A stretch of DNA of 64,000 nt from Solirubrobacteraceae bacterium (GCA_029263125.1 JAJCYD010000048.1:186001-250000); one strand, 5' to 3'. Counted from the stretch's first letter, positions 55,314-64,000 are shown. Notes: generated by a model not told the origin, from the sequence alone. Made by a program: numbers and translations.

Positions 55314-55712
55314 GTGGCAGACGCGGCCCAGGCTCTCGGCGAAGCCGCGACATACGTGCCTCGGATGCGCGACACCTTCGACGACGCAGCCGCGGACATC
55401 GACGATGACGACCTCGAGGGGTTCTGGAGGTTCGCGGTGGGGCGGCTCGTCGTGGCCGCTCTGCACGACGAAGGCTGGAGGATCTCAGCCGCCCCGGGCG
55501 AGCCGCTGGTGTGCAGGCGCGACACGCATGAGATCGAGCTCTACCGCGAGATGGAAGGCGAGCCGGGCGCGTGGCGCCAGCGCTGCGTCGCGCTGGGGAT
55601 CGCGGGAATGCCGCTCGCGCCGGCGGCGCACCCGGCGTCTGAAGCCGAGCCCACCTATGACCCCGCGCCCGCCATGCAGCGCGTGGTGACGGACGGCTGG
55701 CGCGTGGCCTGA
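55314..55712 (+). CDS. Hypothetical soluble protein between hisF and hisA
   Basis: 132 aa from a GTG at 55314. Middle and C-terminal parts look like real protein (DDLEGFWRFAVGRLVVAALH, RRDTHEIELYREMEGEPGAW, VALGIAGMPLAPAAHPA). The frame stays open and protein-like upstream (EDTGSLYAAEGATLAQERGR) to a TAA at 55221-55223, without an ATG, GTG or TTG in that interval that would give a good start. The true start may thus be a rare codon, or the N-terminus has been lost. Family unknown. It converges on hisA. Confidence 0.55.
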   Translation: MADAAQALGEAATYVPRMRDTFDDAAADIDDDDLEGFWRFAVGRLVVAALHDEGWRISAAPGEPLVCRRDTHEIELYREMEGEPGAWRQRCVALGIAGMPLAPAAHPASEAEPTYDPAPAMQRVVTDGWRVA

Positions 55713-55719
55713 CGGCCGG

Positions 55720-56448
55720 TCAGCGGCCCTCGAGGGCTTCGTGGCCCTCGGCGATCGTGAAGCGCCGCTCGTAGAGCGCCTTGCCGACGATGACGCCGGC
55801 GAGGTTGACCTGGCGCAGCGCCGCGAGCGCCACGAGGTCCTCGCGGCGGCCGATCCCGCCGGAGTACATGAAGCGTCCCCGCACGACCTCGGCGACGGCT
55901 CGCACCTCGTCGAGGTCGGGACCTTCGAGCATCCCGTCCTTGTCGACGTTCGTGAAGACGAACGCGCGCACGCCGCGATCCTGCATCGACGCGATCACGT
56001 CGGCGGCGGCCAGCGTGGTCTTCTGCGTCCAGCCGGCGGTCGAGACGAAGCCGCCACGCGTGTCCACGCTGACGACCGTCCGCTCGGCGAACTGCGCGAT
56101 CACCTCGTCCAGGAACTCGGGGTCGGTGAAGGCGGCCGTTCCGAGGATGATCCGCGCGGCCCCGGCGGCGAACGCGTCGCGCACCGCTTCGACGGAGCGC
56201 AGCCCTCCGCCGACCTGCACCGGCACGCCGAGCTCACCCGCGATGCGCTCGACGTGATGCAGGCTCTGCGGCGAGCCGCTACGCGCGCCGTCGAGGTCGA
56301 CGACGTGCAGGTAGCGCGCACCGGCGTCCACCCACGCGCTCGCGGCGGCGAACGGGTCGTCCTCGTAGACCGTCTCGGCGTCGAAGTCCCCCTGCACGAG
56401 GCGTACGGCGCGCCCGCCTGCGATGTCGATCGCGGGATAGAGGATCAC
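55720..56448 (-). CDS. hisA: Phosphoribosylformimino-5-aminoimidazole carboxamide ribotide isomerase
   Basis: 242-aa (beta/alpha)8 isomerase of histidine synthesis (EC 5.3.1.16). The catalytic Asp is in LYPAIDIAGGRAVRLVQGDF and the second in AFVFTNVDKDGMLEGPDL; VDLDGARSGSP and VQVGGGLRSVEAV are phosphate-site blocks. In many Actinobacteria PriA does both HisA and TrpF reactions; whether this one does is not readable. The GTG at 56448 overlaps the hisH stop (GTGA). Confidence 0.95.
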   Translation of the reverse strand: MILYPAIDIAGGRAVRLVQGDFDAETVYEDDPFAAASAWVDAGARYLHVVDLDGARSGSPQSLHHVERIAGELGVPVQVGGGLRSVEAVRDAFAAGAARIILGTAAFTDPEFLDEVIAQFAERTVVSVDTRGGFVSTAGWTQKTTLAAADVIASMQDRGVRAFVFTNVDKDGMLEGPDLDEVRAVAEVVRGRFMYSGGIGRREDLVALAALRQVNLAGVIVGKALYERRFTIAEGHEALEGR

Positions 56449-57074
56449 GGCGCGGCGTGCACGGTCGCGCAGATCCCGACGAAATTGCGCAGCAACGCGA
56501 GCCCCTCGGTCGAGGACTTCTCGGGATGGCACTGGGCACCGAAGACGTTGCCCTGCTCCACGAAGGACACGAACGGCGAGCCGTACTCCCCCATCCCCAG
56601 CACGATCGACGGATCCTGGGGGCTGGCGACGAAGGAGTGCACGTGGTAGAAAGCCGCCGGATCGGGCAGCCCCGCCATGAGCGCCGCGGTGCGCTGCCAG
56701 CGCACCGCGTTCCAGCCGATGTGCGGCGACTTCAGCCCGCGCGTGTCCAGCGGCACGATGCGCCCCGCCAGCAGCCCGAGGCCCGCGGCCCCCTCGTGCT
56801 CGTCGGAGCCGTCGAAGAGCAGCTGCATTCCGAGGCACAGCCCGAGCACCGGCACGCCGGCCGCCGCGCGCTCGCGCACGACATCGTCGAGCCCGTGGGC
56901 GCGCAGGCGCCGCATCGCCTCGGGGAACGCACCGACGCCGGGCACGACGAGCCCGTCGGCGACGCGCAACTCGTCATGATCCGCGGTGGCCACGAGATCG
57001 CCGCCGATGTGAGCGAAGGCCGATAGGACCGAGCGGCGGTTGCCCATGCCGTAGTCGACCATCGCGATGCTCAT
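56445..57074 (-). CDS. hisH: Imidazole glycerol phosphate synthase glutaminase subunit
   Basis: 209-aa class I glutamine amidotransferase supplying ammonia to HisF. The nucleophile is in PVLGLCLGMQLLFDGSDEHE and the His/Glu pair is in VFGAQCHPEKSSTEGLALL. VDYGMGNRRSVLSAF is the N-terminal block. The ATG at 57074 overlaps the hisB stop (ATGA). HisF, its partner, is encoded about 1.7 kb downstream after hisA and two opposite-strand genes. Confidence 0.96.
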   Translation of the reverse strand: MSIAMVDYGMGNRRSVLSAFAHIGGDLVATADHDELRVADGLVVPGVGAFPEAMRRLRAHGLDDVVRERAAAGVPVLGLCLGMQLLFDGSDEHEGAAGLGLLAGRIVPLDTRGLKSPHIGWNAVRWQRTAALMAGLPDPAAFYHVHSFVASPQDPSIVLGMGEYGSPFVSFVEQGNVFGAQCHPEKSSTEGLALLRNFVGICATVHAAP

Positions 57075-57667
57075 CCGGTCAGCGTCCCCTTCGTCGACGG
57101 CACGCCTTCCTCCGTCGGGTCGATCGCGATCGCCGCTCGCAGCGCCCGCGCGAAGGCCTTGAAGGCGACCTCGATGATGTGGTGGGCGTTCGTGCCGGCC
57201 TGCACCTCGACGTGGATCGTCATGCGCGCGTTGTTGGCCACGGCGCGCAGGAACTCCTCCAACAGCTCGTGCTCGAACCCGCCGGTCTCGCCGGGCACAA
57301 GGCCGCCGGGCTCCAGCGAGCAGAGTGGACGTCCGGAGATGTCGATCGCGCACATCGCGCGCGCCTCGTCCATCGGCACGACGGCGTGGCCATAGCGATA
57401 GATGCCGGCGCGGTCGCCGAGCGCGGTGTCCAGCGCCTGCCCGAAGACGATGCCGACGTCCTCCACGGTGTGGTGCGCGCCGGTCTGCAGGTCGCCGGTC
57501 GCGGCCACGTCGAGATCCAGCCGCGCGTGCCGCGCGAGCAGGTCGAGCATGTGGTCCAGGAAGCCGACCCCGGTTCGGCGGGCGCCCTCGCCGGCGCCGT
57601 CCAGCGCCAGCGCCAGGCGGATGCGCGTCTCCTTGGTCTCGCGTTCGTGCTCGGCTGCTCGGCTCAT
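57071..57667 (-). CDS. hisB: Imidazoleglycerol-phosphate dehydratase
   Basis: 198-aa monofunctional dehydratase (EC 4.2.1.19). The Mn-binding HHxxE motifs are LQTGAHHTVEDVGIVFG and TNAHHIIEVAFKAFARAL, and TGVGFLDHMLDLLARHARLD is the other metal block. No histidinol-phosphatase domain is fused. It overlaps hisD by 4 nt (ATGA). Confidence 0.96.
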   Translation of the reverse strand: MSRAAEHERETKETRIRLALALDGAGEGARRTGVGFLDHMLDLLARHARLDLDVAATGDLQTGAHHTVEDVGIVFGQALDTALGDRAGIYRYGHAVVPMDEARAMCAIDISGRPLCSLEPGGLVPGETGGFEHELLEEFLRAVANNARMTIHVEVQAGTNAHHIIEVAFKAFARALRAAIAIDPTEEGVPSTKGTLTG

Positions 57668-58932
57668 GACGGCGGATTCTCCCCTACGCGCGCCTCCATC
57701 GACTCGGCGTGCACGTCAAAGCCCTCCGCGCGGGCGATCGACGCCCCCGCCGCCGCAAGCGCGCCGGCCGCCTCGCCGATGTGCACCTCGCTGAAGCGCC
57801 GCCGAAAATGGCGCGCCGACAGCCCCGACGCGAAGCGCGCCGAGCCGCCGGTCGGCAGGCTGTGGTTGGAGCCCGCGACGTAGTCGCCGAACGCCGTGGC
57901 GCCGCCCGCGCCGACGAAGACGCACCCCGCGGCGCGCACGCGCCGGGCGAGCCGCTCGGCGTCGGCGCCGACGAGCTCCAGGTGCTCCGGCGCGAACGCC
58001 TCGGCGAAGGCGAGCGCCTCGCGTGGCGACTCGGCGAGCGCGAGCACGAACGCCGCGGGTTGGCTGGTGGGCCGCTGCCGTGCGAGCTCCTCGAGCTGTG
58101 CAGCGAGCGCGTCGAGCAGCTCGCTCGAGTCGCTGACCGCGACGACCGGCGCTCCTGGTCCGTGCTCGCCCTGGGCGAGCAGGTCCAGCGCCACCAGCCG
58201 AGCGTCGGCATCGGATCCCGCGAGCACGAGCACATCGCTCGGTCCGTAGAAGCCGTCGATCCCGACGCTGTCGGACACCTGGCGCTTGGCCTCCTGAACG
58301 ATCAGGCTGCCGGGGCCGGCGATGACGTCGACGCGCTCGATCGTCTCCGTCCCGTGGGCCAGCGCCGCGATGCCGTGCGCCCCGCCCATCGCGTACACCT
58401 CGTGGACGCCGGCCAGCGCGCACGTACCGCGGATGACGGGATCGATCGGTGGCGGCGACAGCACGACGACCTCCTCCACCCCCGCGGCGCGGGCGGTGAC
58501 GACGCCCATGACGAGGCTGGAGGGATACGGTGCTCGCCCGCCCGGCACGTAGATCGCCGCGCGGCGCACGGGCACCTCGCGCAGCACGACGCGGTGCCCC
58601 TGTGGCAGCGTCACCGTCACGTCGTCGCCGACGCCGGCGTCGGCCACGAGCGCGACGTTCGTGATCGCGACCTGCAGCCCGTCGCGGACGTCGTGCGCAA
58701 GCAGCCCGGCATCCAGCTCGGAGGCCGCGACGCGTAGGGATGCAGGCGGCTCGCAGCCCCCGAGGTCGTGGCGGGCGACGAGGGCGCGCAGGGCCGCGTC
58801 GCCACCACGGCGCACCTCGGACACGATCTCCGCGGCCGTCGAGCGCACCGACTGAGGCTCGGGCGCGAGCCCGCGGACCCGTGCCGCCGCTGCGACCGGA
58901 TCGCCGCCAAGCTCCAGGCGCTCAAGGCGCAC
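57664..58932 (-). CDS. hisD: Histidinol dehydrogenase
   Basis: 422-aa Zn-dependent enzyme oxidising histidinol to histidine (EC 1.1.1.23). Family blocks: VPVRRAAIYVPGGRAPYPSS, DVIAGPGSLIVQEAKRQVSD, VGIDGFYGPSDVLVLAG and the C-terminal FVGAGGATAFGDYVAGSNHS with LPTGG. Zn and catalytic residues fall in these. It overlaps hisG by 11 nt. Confidence 0.96.
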   Translation of the reverse strand: MRLERLELGGDPVAAAARVRGLAPEPQSVRSTAAEIVSEVRRGGDAALRALVARHDLGGCEPPASLRVAASELDAGLLAHDVRDGLQVAITNVALVADAGVGDDVTVTLPQGHRVVLREVPVRRAAIYVPGGRAPYPSSLVMGVVTARAAGVEEVVVLSPPPIDPVIRGTCALAGVHEVYAMGGAHGIAALAHGTETIERVDVIAGPGSLIVQEAKRQVSDSVGIDGFYGPSDVLVLAGSDADARLVALDLLAQGEHGPGAPVVAVSDSSELLDALAAQLEELARQRPTSQPAAFVLALAESPREALAFAEAFAPEHLELVGADAERLARRVRAAGCVFVGAGGATAFGDYVAGSNHSLPTGGSARFASGLSARHFRRRFSEVHIGEAAGALAAAGASIARAEGFDVHAESMEARVGENPPS

Positions 58933-59551
58933 GCAGCTTCTCCAGCATCGCGTCGATCGCCGCGGCCTTGAGCTTGTGAGACACCGGGTTGGCGATCAGC
59001 CGCGCCGTGGAGACGAACAGCTCCTCGCGGATGACGAGGTGGTTCTCGCGCAGCGTCGTGCCGGTCGCCGTCAGGTCGACGATCGCCTCGACGAGGCCGG
59101 TCAGCGGCGCCAGCTCCACGGAGCCCTTGACCTCGACGATCTCCGCCTGGCGACCGGTCTTGTCGAAGTAGGCGGCGGCGGTCTTGTAGTACTTCGTCGC
59201 GACGCGCATCACCCCGAGGCGGCGCAGCGCCTCGACCGACGGATCGGGTCCTTCGACCGTCGCGAGCACCATGACGCAGCGCCCGTAGCCGAGGTCCAGG
59301 AGCTCGTAGACCTCGCGATCGGGCTGCTCGGTCAGAACGTCCTTGCCGGTGATCCCGACGTCGGCGGCACCGGCCTCGACGTAGGTCGGCACATCCGACG
59401 GGCGCATCGTGACGACGCCGATGTCGCCGAAGAGCAGCTTGCGGTCGTTGGATCGCACCTCGCCGGTGTCGAGGCCGAGCGCGTCGAGGCGGTCGAGCGT
59501 CTCGCCGAGCAGCGCGCCGCGGGGGACGGCGATCGTCAGCCCGAGGCTCAT
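58922..59551 (-). CDS. hisG: ATP phosphoribosyltransferase, short form
   Basis: 209-aa catalytic subunit of the first histidine step (EC 2.4.2.17). It begins LTIAVPRGALLGETLDRLDA and carries the PRPP-binding ETGLAxxI-type region as VEAIVDLTATGTTLRENHLV. The ~80-residue regulatory domain of long HisG is missing, so it must work with HisZ, encoded next to it (ATGA overlap at 59548). Most Actinobacteria use long HisG, making this pairing informative for taxonomy. Confidence 0.95.
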   Translation of the reverse strand: MSLGLTIAVPRGALLGETLDRLDALGLDTGEVRSNDRKLLFGDIGVVTMRPSDVPTYVEAGAADVGITGKDVLTEQPDREVYELLDLGYGRCVMVLATVEGPDPSVEALRRLGVMRVATKYYKTAAAYFDKTGRQAEIVEVKGSVELAPLTGLVEAIVDLTATGTTLRENHLVIREELFVSTARLIANPVSHKLKAAAIDAMLEKLRAP

Positions 59552-60540
59552 GTCCCGGCGCCCTTCTCCTCGCCCGTCAGCGCGATGTGCAGGCGATCGA
59601 TGCCCAGCGCGAAGCCGACGGCCGGCAGCTCGCGGCCGAAGCGCCCGAGCAGATCGTCGTAGCGCCCGCCACCGCCGAGCGGCTCGCCGAGCGCCGGGTC
59701 GTAGACCTCGAAGACCGCCCCGGTGTAGTACCCGAGGTCGCGGATGAGCCCGAGGTCGAAGATCACGCGGTCGGCGACATCCGGCGCGAGCAGGTCGTGC
59801 ACTCGGCGCAGGCCGTCGACGGCGTCGGCGACCGGCCCCTCCGCGGCGCTGAGCACCTCCGGCCCACCGCGGATCTGGGGAACGCTCAGCAGGAGCTGCG
59901 CGTCGGCGTCATCGAGGTCCAGGCGCCCGATCTCCGATTCGAGCGCCACGAAGTCGCGCCCGCCGAGGGCCGCGAGAAGGCGGTCGCCTGCGGCGCCGGG
60001 GATGTCCAAGGAGCGCAGCAGCGTCCGGTACAGGGATGCGTCGCCGAGGCCGATGCTGTAACCGCGCAGGCCGGTCGCCGTCAACGCGTGGCAGAGGACG
60101 GTGAGCACCTCGGCCGTTCCTTGCGGCGTGGGGGACCCGACCAGCTCGATGCCCGCCTGCAGGAACTCGCGCATCTGCCCGCGGTGCGGGCGCACGCCGC
60201 GGTAGGCATGGGCGAAGTAGCAGAAGCGCAACGGCGGCTCGGCGGTCCGATAGCGCGTCGCGACGAGCCTGGCGATCGGGATCGTCATGTCGGTGCGCAA
60301 CGCCAGCACCTCGCCGTGATCGTCGAAGACGCGATAGGCGGGCGGCGGGCCCCCGCCCCGTCCGATGACCGTCTCGTACTCCAGGGCAGGCGTCCACACC
60401 TCCCCGTAGCCGTCCATCTCGAAGACGCCGCGCACGGCTTCGGTGATGTCGCGCAGCTCGCGCATCTCGTCGGGCAGGACGTCGCGGGTGCCCGAGGGGA
60501 TCGGGTGGATGACCGAGCTGGTGTCGACGATCTGGCTCAT
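59548..60540 (-). CDS. hisZ: ATP phosphoribosyltransferase regulatory subunit
   Basis: 330-aa paralogue of histidyl-tRNA synthetase that lacks aminoacylation activity and regulates short HisG. The class II fold is clear (HPIPSGTRDVLPDEMRELRD, LALRTDMTIPIARLVATRY and RFCYFAHAYRGVRPHRGQ as motif 2), and the C-terminal GGGRYDDLLGRFGRELPAVG with GFALGID is motif 3-like. No anticodon-binding domain follows, which separates it from true HisRS. It is the first his gene; upstream (107 nt) a GC-rich hairpin-like stretch may end murA. Confidence 0.95.
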   Translation of the reverse strand: MSQIVDTSSVIHPIPSGTRDVLPDEMRELRDITEAVRGVFEMDGYGEVWTPALEYETVIGRGGGPPPAYRVFDDHGEVLALRTDMTIPIARLVATRYRTAEPPLRFCYFAHAYRGVRPHRGQMREFLQAGIELVGSPTPQGTAEVLTVLCHALTATGLRGYSIGLGDASLYRTLLRSLDIPGAAGDRLLAALGGRDFVALESEIGRLDLDDADAQLLLSVPQIRGGPEVLSAAEGPVADAVDGLRRVHDLLAPDVADRVIFDLGLIRDLGYYTGAVFEVYDPALGEPLGGGGRYDDLLGRFGRELPAVGFALGIDRLHIALTGEEKGAGT

Positions 60541-60647
60541 GGTTCAATGCAATCTATTCGTGCGCCGCGCGGGTGGCGTGGCGGGTCAGGGGGCTCGGCA
60601 GGACGCGGACCGCCGCCGGACGCCCGGCCGCCGGCCCGGCGATCGGG

Positions 60648-61940
60648 CTAATCGGCGGCCACGCGCCGGATGCGTGCGCCAAGGTCGCGCAGGCGCTCGT
60701 CGATGCGCTCGTATCCGCGGTCGATCTGACGGATGTTGCCGATCTCCGAGTGCCCCTCCGCAGACAGCGCCGCGATCAGCATCGCCATGCCGGCGCGGAT
60801 GTCGGGAGATTCGACGCGCTCGCCGCGCAGCCGCGACGGCCCTGACACGAGCGCGCGGTGGGGGTCGCAGAGCGTGATGTCCGCGCCCATCAGGACGAGC
60901 TTGTCGGTGAAGATCATGCGGTTCTCGAACATCCACTCGTGGATGAGCGCCGTTCCCGAGCACTGCGTCGCAAGGGCCACGGCGATCGACGTCAGGTCGG
61001 CTGGGAACGCCGGCCACGGGCCGTCCTGGACGGTGATCTTGTGCTCGCCGACATCGCGCGCCATCGCAAGCTCCTGGCCGCCCGGGACGATCACGTCGTC
61101 GCCGTCGAGGTGCGTGCTCAACCCCAGGCGAGCGAAGACCAGCCGGATCATGCGCAGATCGCCAGGGATCGTGTCGCGGATGCGCAGCTCGCCACCGGTC
61201 ACGCCCGCGAGCGCCATGAACGATCCGATCTCGATGTGATCCGGGCCGATCGTGTGATCGCAGCCGTGCAGGTCGGTGCTGCCGGTGACCGCTAGGACGT
61301 TGGAGCCGACGCCCTGGATGTCGGCGCCCATCCGCACGAGCATCCGCGCGAGATCCTGGACATGCGGCTCACAGGCGGCGTTCCCGATGACCGTCAGTCC
61401 CGGCGTGCGGGCGGCCGCGAGCAGCGCGTTCTCGGTCGCCATGACCGACGGCTCGTCCATGAACACGTCGCCGGCGCGCAGGCCCTTGGGCGCCAGCAGC
61501 GTGATGTCGCGCTCGTGCTCGACGGTCGCGCCGAGCGCGACGAACGCGTCGAGGTGCGGATCCAGGCGCCGCCGGCCGATGACGTCACCCCCGGGTGGGG
61601 GCATGCAGACGCGCCCGAAACGCGCCAGCAGCGGGCCCGCAAGCAAGAAGGAAGCGCGGATGCGTTCGGCGAGGTCGCGATCGAGGATCGCGTCGGCTGC
61701 GGTCAGGTCAGCCGCGCAGAGGGCCACGTCGTGCCCGCTGAGCCAGCGGATCCGCACGCCCAGCGCTTCCAGCAGCGACATCATCGCCGCGACGTCGCGG
61801 ATCTTCGGAACGTTGCGGACAACGACCTCGTCCTCGGTGAGCACCGAGGCGGCGAGGATCGGCAGGGCGCCGTTCTTGTTGCCGGCCGGCACGATCGTGC
61901 CGGACAGCGCGGTACCACCGTCGATGACGAACTTCTCCAT
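60648..61940 (-). CDS. murA: UDP-N-acetylglucosamine 1-carboxyvinyltransferase (MurA) with Asp in place of the active-site Cys
   Basis: 430-aa enzyme for the first committed step of peptidoglycan synthesis (EC 2.5.1.7). MEKFVIDGGTALSGTIVPAG, AGNKNGALPILAASVL and IGSFMALAGVTGG are family blocks. The active-site loop reads CMPPPGGDVIGRRRLDPH, where E. coli has LPGGCTIG: the catalytic Cys115 is Asp. The same change occurs naturally in Mycobacterium and Chlamydia MurA and makes them resistant to fosfomycin. The ATG at 61940 is preferred over an upstream start at 62000, which would overlap the divergent gene. Confidence 0.95.
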   Translation of the reverse strand: MEKFVIDGGTALSGTIVPAGNKNGALPILAASVLTEDEVVVRNVPKIRDVAAMMSLLEALGVRIRWLSGHDVALCAADLTAADAILDRDLAERIRASFLLAGPLLARFGRVCMPPPGGDVIGRRRLDPHLDAFVALGATVEHERDITLLAPKGLRAGDVFMDEPSVMATENALLAAARTPGLTVIGNAACEPHVQDLARMLVRMGADIQGVGSNVLAVTGSTDLHGCDHTIGPDHIEIGSFMALAGVTGGELRIRDTIPGDLRMIRLVFARLGLSTHLDGDDVIVPGGQELAMARDVGEHKITVQDGPWPAFPADLTSIAVALATQCSGTALIHEWMFENRMIFTDKLVLMGADITLCDPHRALVSGPSRLRGERVESPDIRAGMAMLIAALSAEGHSEIGNIRQIDRGYERIDERLRDLGARIRRVAAD

Positions 61941-61998
61941 GAGCGGGCGCCTCTCGACGGCGACAGGTGGGCCGATGGGCTGGGCTAGGGTAACAGTC

Positions 61999-62595
61999 AT
62001 GCCGTCTCGGATTTCGCCTGACGACGCCTGGACCCTGCTTACGGAGTGGGTTCAGTCGCAGTCCCTGCGGCGTCATTGCCTTGCGGTGTCCGCCGCGATG
62101 AGCGCCTACGCGCAGGCGCACGGCCAGGATGCCGACCTGTGGGCGGTCACCGGCCTGCTCCACGACGCCGACTACGAGCGCTTCCCGGACATGGACGACA
62201 CCGAGGTCGGGCACCCGCGTTCGATCATGGCCGAGCTGCAACGCCGCGATGCTCCGCCAGAGATGATCCGCGCGATCGCCGCCCATGCCGACTACATGGG
62301 CGTCGAACCGCAGGCACCGCTCGAACGAACGATCGTCGCCGTCGACGAGCTCTGCGGCTTCCTCGTCGCCTGCGCCCAGGTGCGGCCCACCGGCATCCAC
62401 GGGCTGACGCCCAAGTCCGTCAAGAAGAAGCTCAAGCAACCGTCCTTTGCCGCGGCCGTCAACCGCGCCGATGTCCGCGACGGCGCCGCGCGACTGGACG
62501 TCGGGTTCGACGAACACCTGGCGTTCGTCATCGCCGCGCTCGAAGCGCAGGCAGATCACCTCGGCATCGCCGGCGCCCCGACCCCACGTCCCTGA
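61999..62595 (+). CDS. HD-domain protein (HDIG-type)
   Basis: 198-aa cytoplasmic protein of the HD superfamily. The first His is in SQSLRRHCLAVSAAMSAYA, the HD pair in VTGLLHDADYERFPDMDD and a further His in RAIAAHADYMGVEP, giving a complete metal site. Members of this HDIG/YedJ type are phosphohydrolases of unknown natural substrate. The ATG at 61999 is taken; the frame upstream overlaps murA. It is divergent from murA with 58 nt between. Confidence 0.88.
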   Translation: MPSRISPDDAWTLLTEWVQSQSLRRHCLAVSAAMSAYAQAHGQDADLWAVTGLLHDADYERFPDMDDTEVGHPRSIMAELQRRDAPPEMIRAIAAHADYMGVEPQAPLERTIVAVDELCGFLVACAQVRPTGIHGLTPKSVKKKLKQPSFAAAVNRADVRDGAARLDVGFDEHLAFVIAALEAQADHLGIAGAPTPRP

Positions 62596-63207
62596 ACGCG
62601 CCGCGCCACGCGGCGGCAGGCGTGCGGTTCGCCGGCGCTGCAAGATCTCTTGCACGGCCCGCCAATTCGCCGCCAAACAGCCAGAACCTGAACCATCCGT
62701 CCGCAGCCCTGCGTAGGCTGCGCGAACACATGTTCGTCTCGCTTTCCGAACGCCTCGCGACCCGCATGCGCCGCTGCTGGGCGTTCCTGCGCGCCTTCGC
62801 GCTTCTCGAAACACCGCATCCCACGCCGCAGGCACCAGACGACTGCCGCAGGCGGGCGCATGCCCAGGCGCCCAGCCATCCCCACCACCGGCCGCTGACG
62901 CACCGTCCGCGCCGCAGACCCGGCTCGACGCAGCCTCGCGCGCACGTCTGCCACACGCCGCTGCCGTTCGATCCCCGAACACCGATGCGCGACAGCACCC
63001 GCAGACGACCGACCGACCACCGTTCGGACGCGCCCTGACCACGACATGAGATCCAGGCACCGCAAGACCGTGCATCAGAGCCCAGAGCGTTCAGCACGGA
63101 TGACCGGCGCCCGGGCCGCCTTCGGTTCCTTCTACACCCACGACCTGCGGGCAAGGCACTCACACCGGGAAGGCCAGAGCTCGCCTTCAGCCGGCAACAC
63201 CAACGAC
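62596..63207. other. 612-nt non-coding flank downstream of the rRNA operon
   Basis: No protein-like frame is found on either strand; the open frames are Arg/Pro/His-rich shadows of a strong C/A bias on the plus strand. A perfect 16-nt palindrome TGCAAGA-TC-TCTTGCA lies at 62639-62654, soon after the HD gene, and could be a short transcript-ending hairpin or an operator. Confidence 0.55.
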
Positions 63208-63234
63208 GAAGGGCCGCCCAGAGGACGGCCCTTC
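63208..63234 (-). terminator. rRNA operon terminator
   Basis: GAAGGGCCG (63208-63216) and CGGCCCTTC (63226-63234) form a perfect 9-bp stem with a 9-nt loop, 13 nt past the 3' end of the 5S gene on the minus strand. There is no long U-run. Position and strength fit the terminator of the rRNA operon. Confidence 0.8.
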
Positions 63235-63246
63235 GCTCATCAAGAA

Positions 63247-63363
63247 ACCGGCGGCGTCCTACTCTCCCGGGCCCTTGCGGGCCAAGTACCATCGGCGCTG
63301 AGGGGCTTAACTGCTCTGTTCGGAATGGGAAGAGGTGTTTCCCCCTCGCCGTAGCCACCGGAA
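63247..63363 (-). rRNA. rrf: 5S ribosomal RNA
   Basis: The minus strand carries a typical 5S rRNA of about 117 nt. Its ends pair (CCGGTGGC at the 5' side with GCCGCCGG at the 3' side). The conserved loop-B/C part ATTCCGAACAGAGCAGTTAA and the loop-E/helix-IV region near GATGGTACTTGGC are present. It lies about 65 nt downstream of the 23S gene. Exact ends are estimated to within a few bases. Confidence 0.95.
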
Positions 63364-63429
63364 AACGTCGAGAGTCCTTCCGGACCCTTCAAAACTGCAC
63401 AGTAGCCACTGTTTCTGAACGACGGGCAT

Positions 63430-64000
<571 letters not shown>

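Noticed and set aside
60600-60647. GC-rich stretch between murA and hisZ as a his attenuator
   Set aside because: It lies downstream, not upstream, of the his transcription direction, contains no His-codon leader peptide, and the stem is imperfect.
62528-63358. 276-codon minus-strand frame downstream of the rRNA operon
   Set aside because: It starts inside the 5S gene, crosses the terminator and has no protein-like composition.

Overview
This window is a high-GC chromosomal segment of an actinobacterium. I infer the class Thermoleophilia (Solirubrobacterales-like) from four things: high GC throughout, many GTG starts and 4-nt ATGA/GTGA overlaps, SepF beside YggS/ProC/YggT, and a short HisG paired with HisZ. 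No taxonomic search was possible. There is no prophage, insertion sequence, CRISPR array or tRNA gene that I can support.

Layout. 0-12 kb: an export region. A leftward run (MMPL exporter, YbhN-like protein, MFS pump fused to a winged helix) diverges from a TetR gene, with two palindromes between them. Rightward follow DedA and two ABC-2 exporter modules around a short-chain dehydrogenase. 12-19 kb: accessory and decaying DNA. It holds a DUF389 gene broken by TAG, a TetR tail remnant, a Fic protein, a glutaminase, a VOC protein beside a frameshifted AraC regulator, a 415-aa protein of unknown function, an HTH/Clp-N pair behind an operator-like promoter, and a DUF302 remnant. 19-34 kb: catabolic and cell-envelope genes. 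These include an FGGY kinase, two paralogous NlpC/P60 hydrolases (one behind a clear c-di-AMP riboswitch), a UDG-family protein overlapping an amidohydrolase, an acyl-CoA ligase followed by a flavoprotein disulfide reductase, an ArfB-like factor, an RTX-repeat secreted protein, an M20 peptidase, a methyltransferase and a truncated VapC.

34-62 kb: mostly leftward housekeeping genes. They are Rieske-sufB-sufD; rpsB-tsf-pyrH-frr-uppS-cdsA followed by dxr-rseP, with a VapBC module inserted before dxr; cca-pgeF-yggS-sepF-proC-yggT-lspA-rluD; and hisZ-hisG-hisD-hisB-hisH-hisA with hisF set apart behind two opposite-strand genes. murA follows, carrying Asp where the fosfomycin-target Cys normally sits. 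62-64 kb: a non-coding flank, then the 3' end of a leftward rRNA operon (terminator, 5S, partial 23S).

How they work together. The core blocks make ribosomes and translation factors, isoprenoid and phospholipid precursors, Fe-S clusters, histidine, peptidoglycan precursors and division proteins. The left third adds drug or lipid export under local repressors. Two NlpC/P60 proteins, the RTX protein and a PQQ-like propeller protein form the secreted envelope set, one of them under c-di-AMP control.
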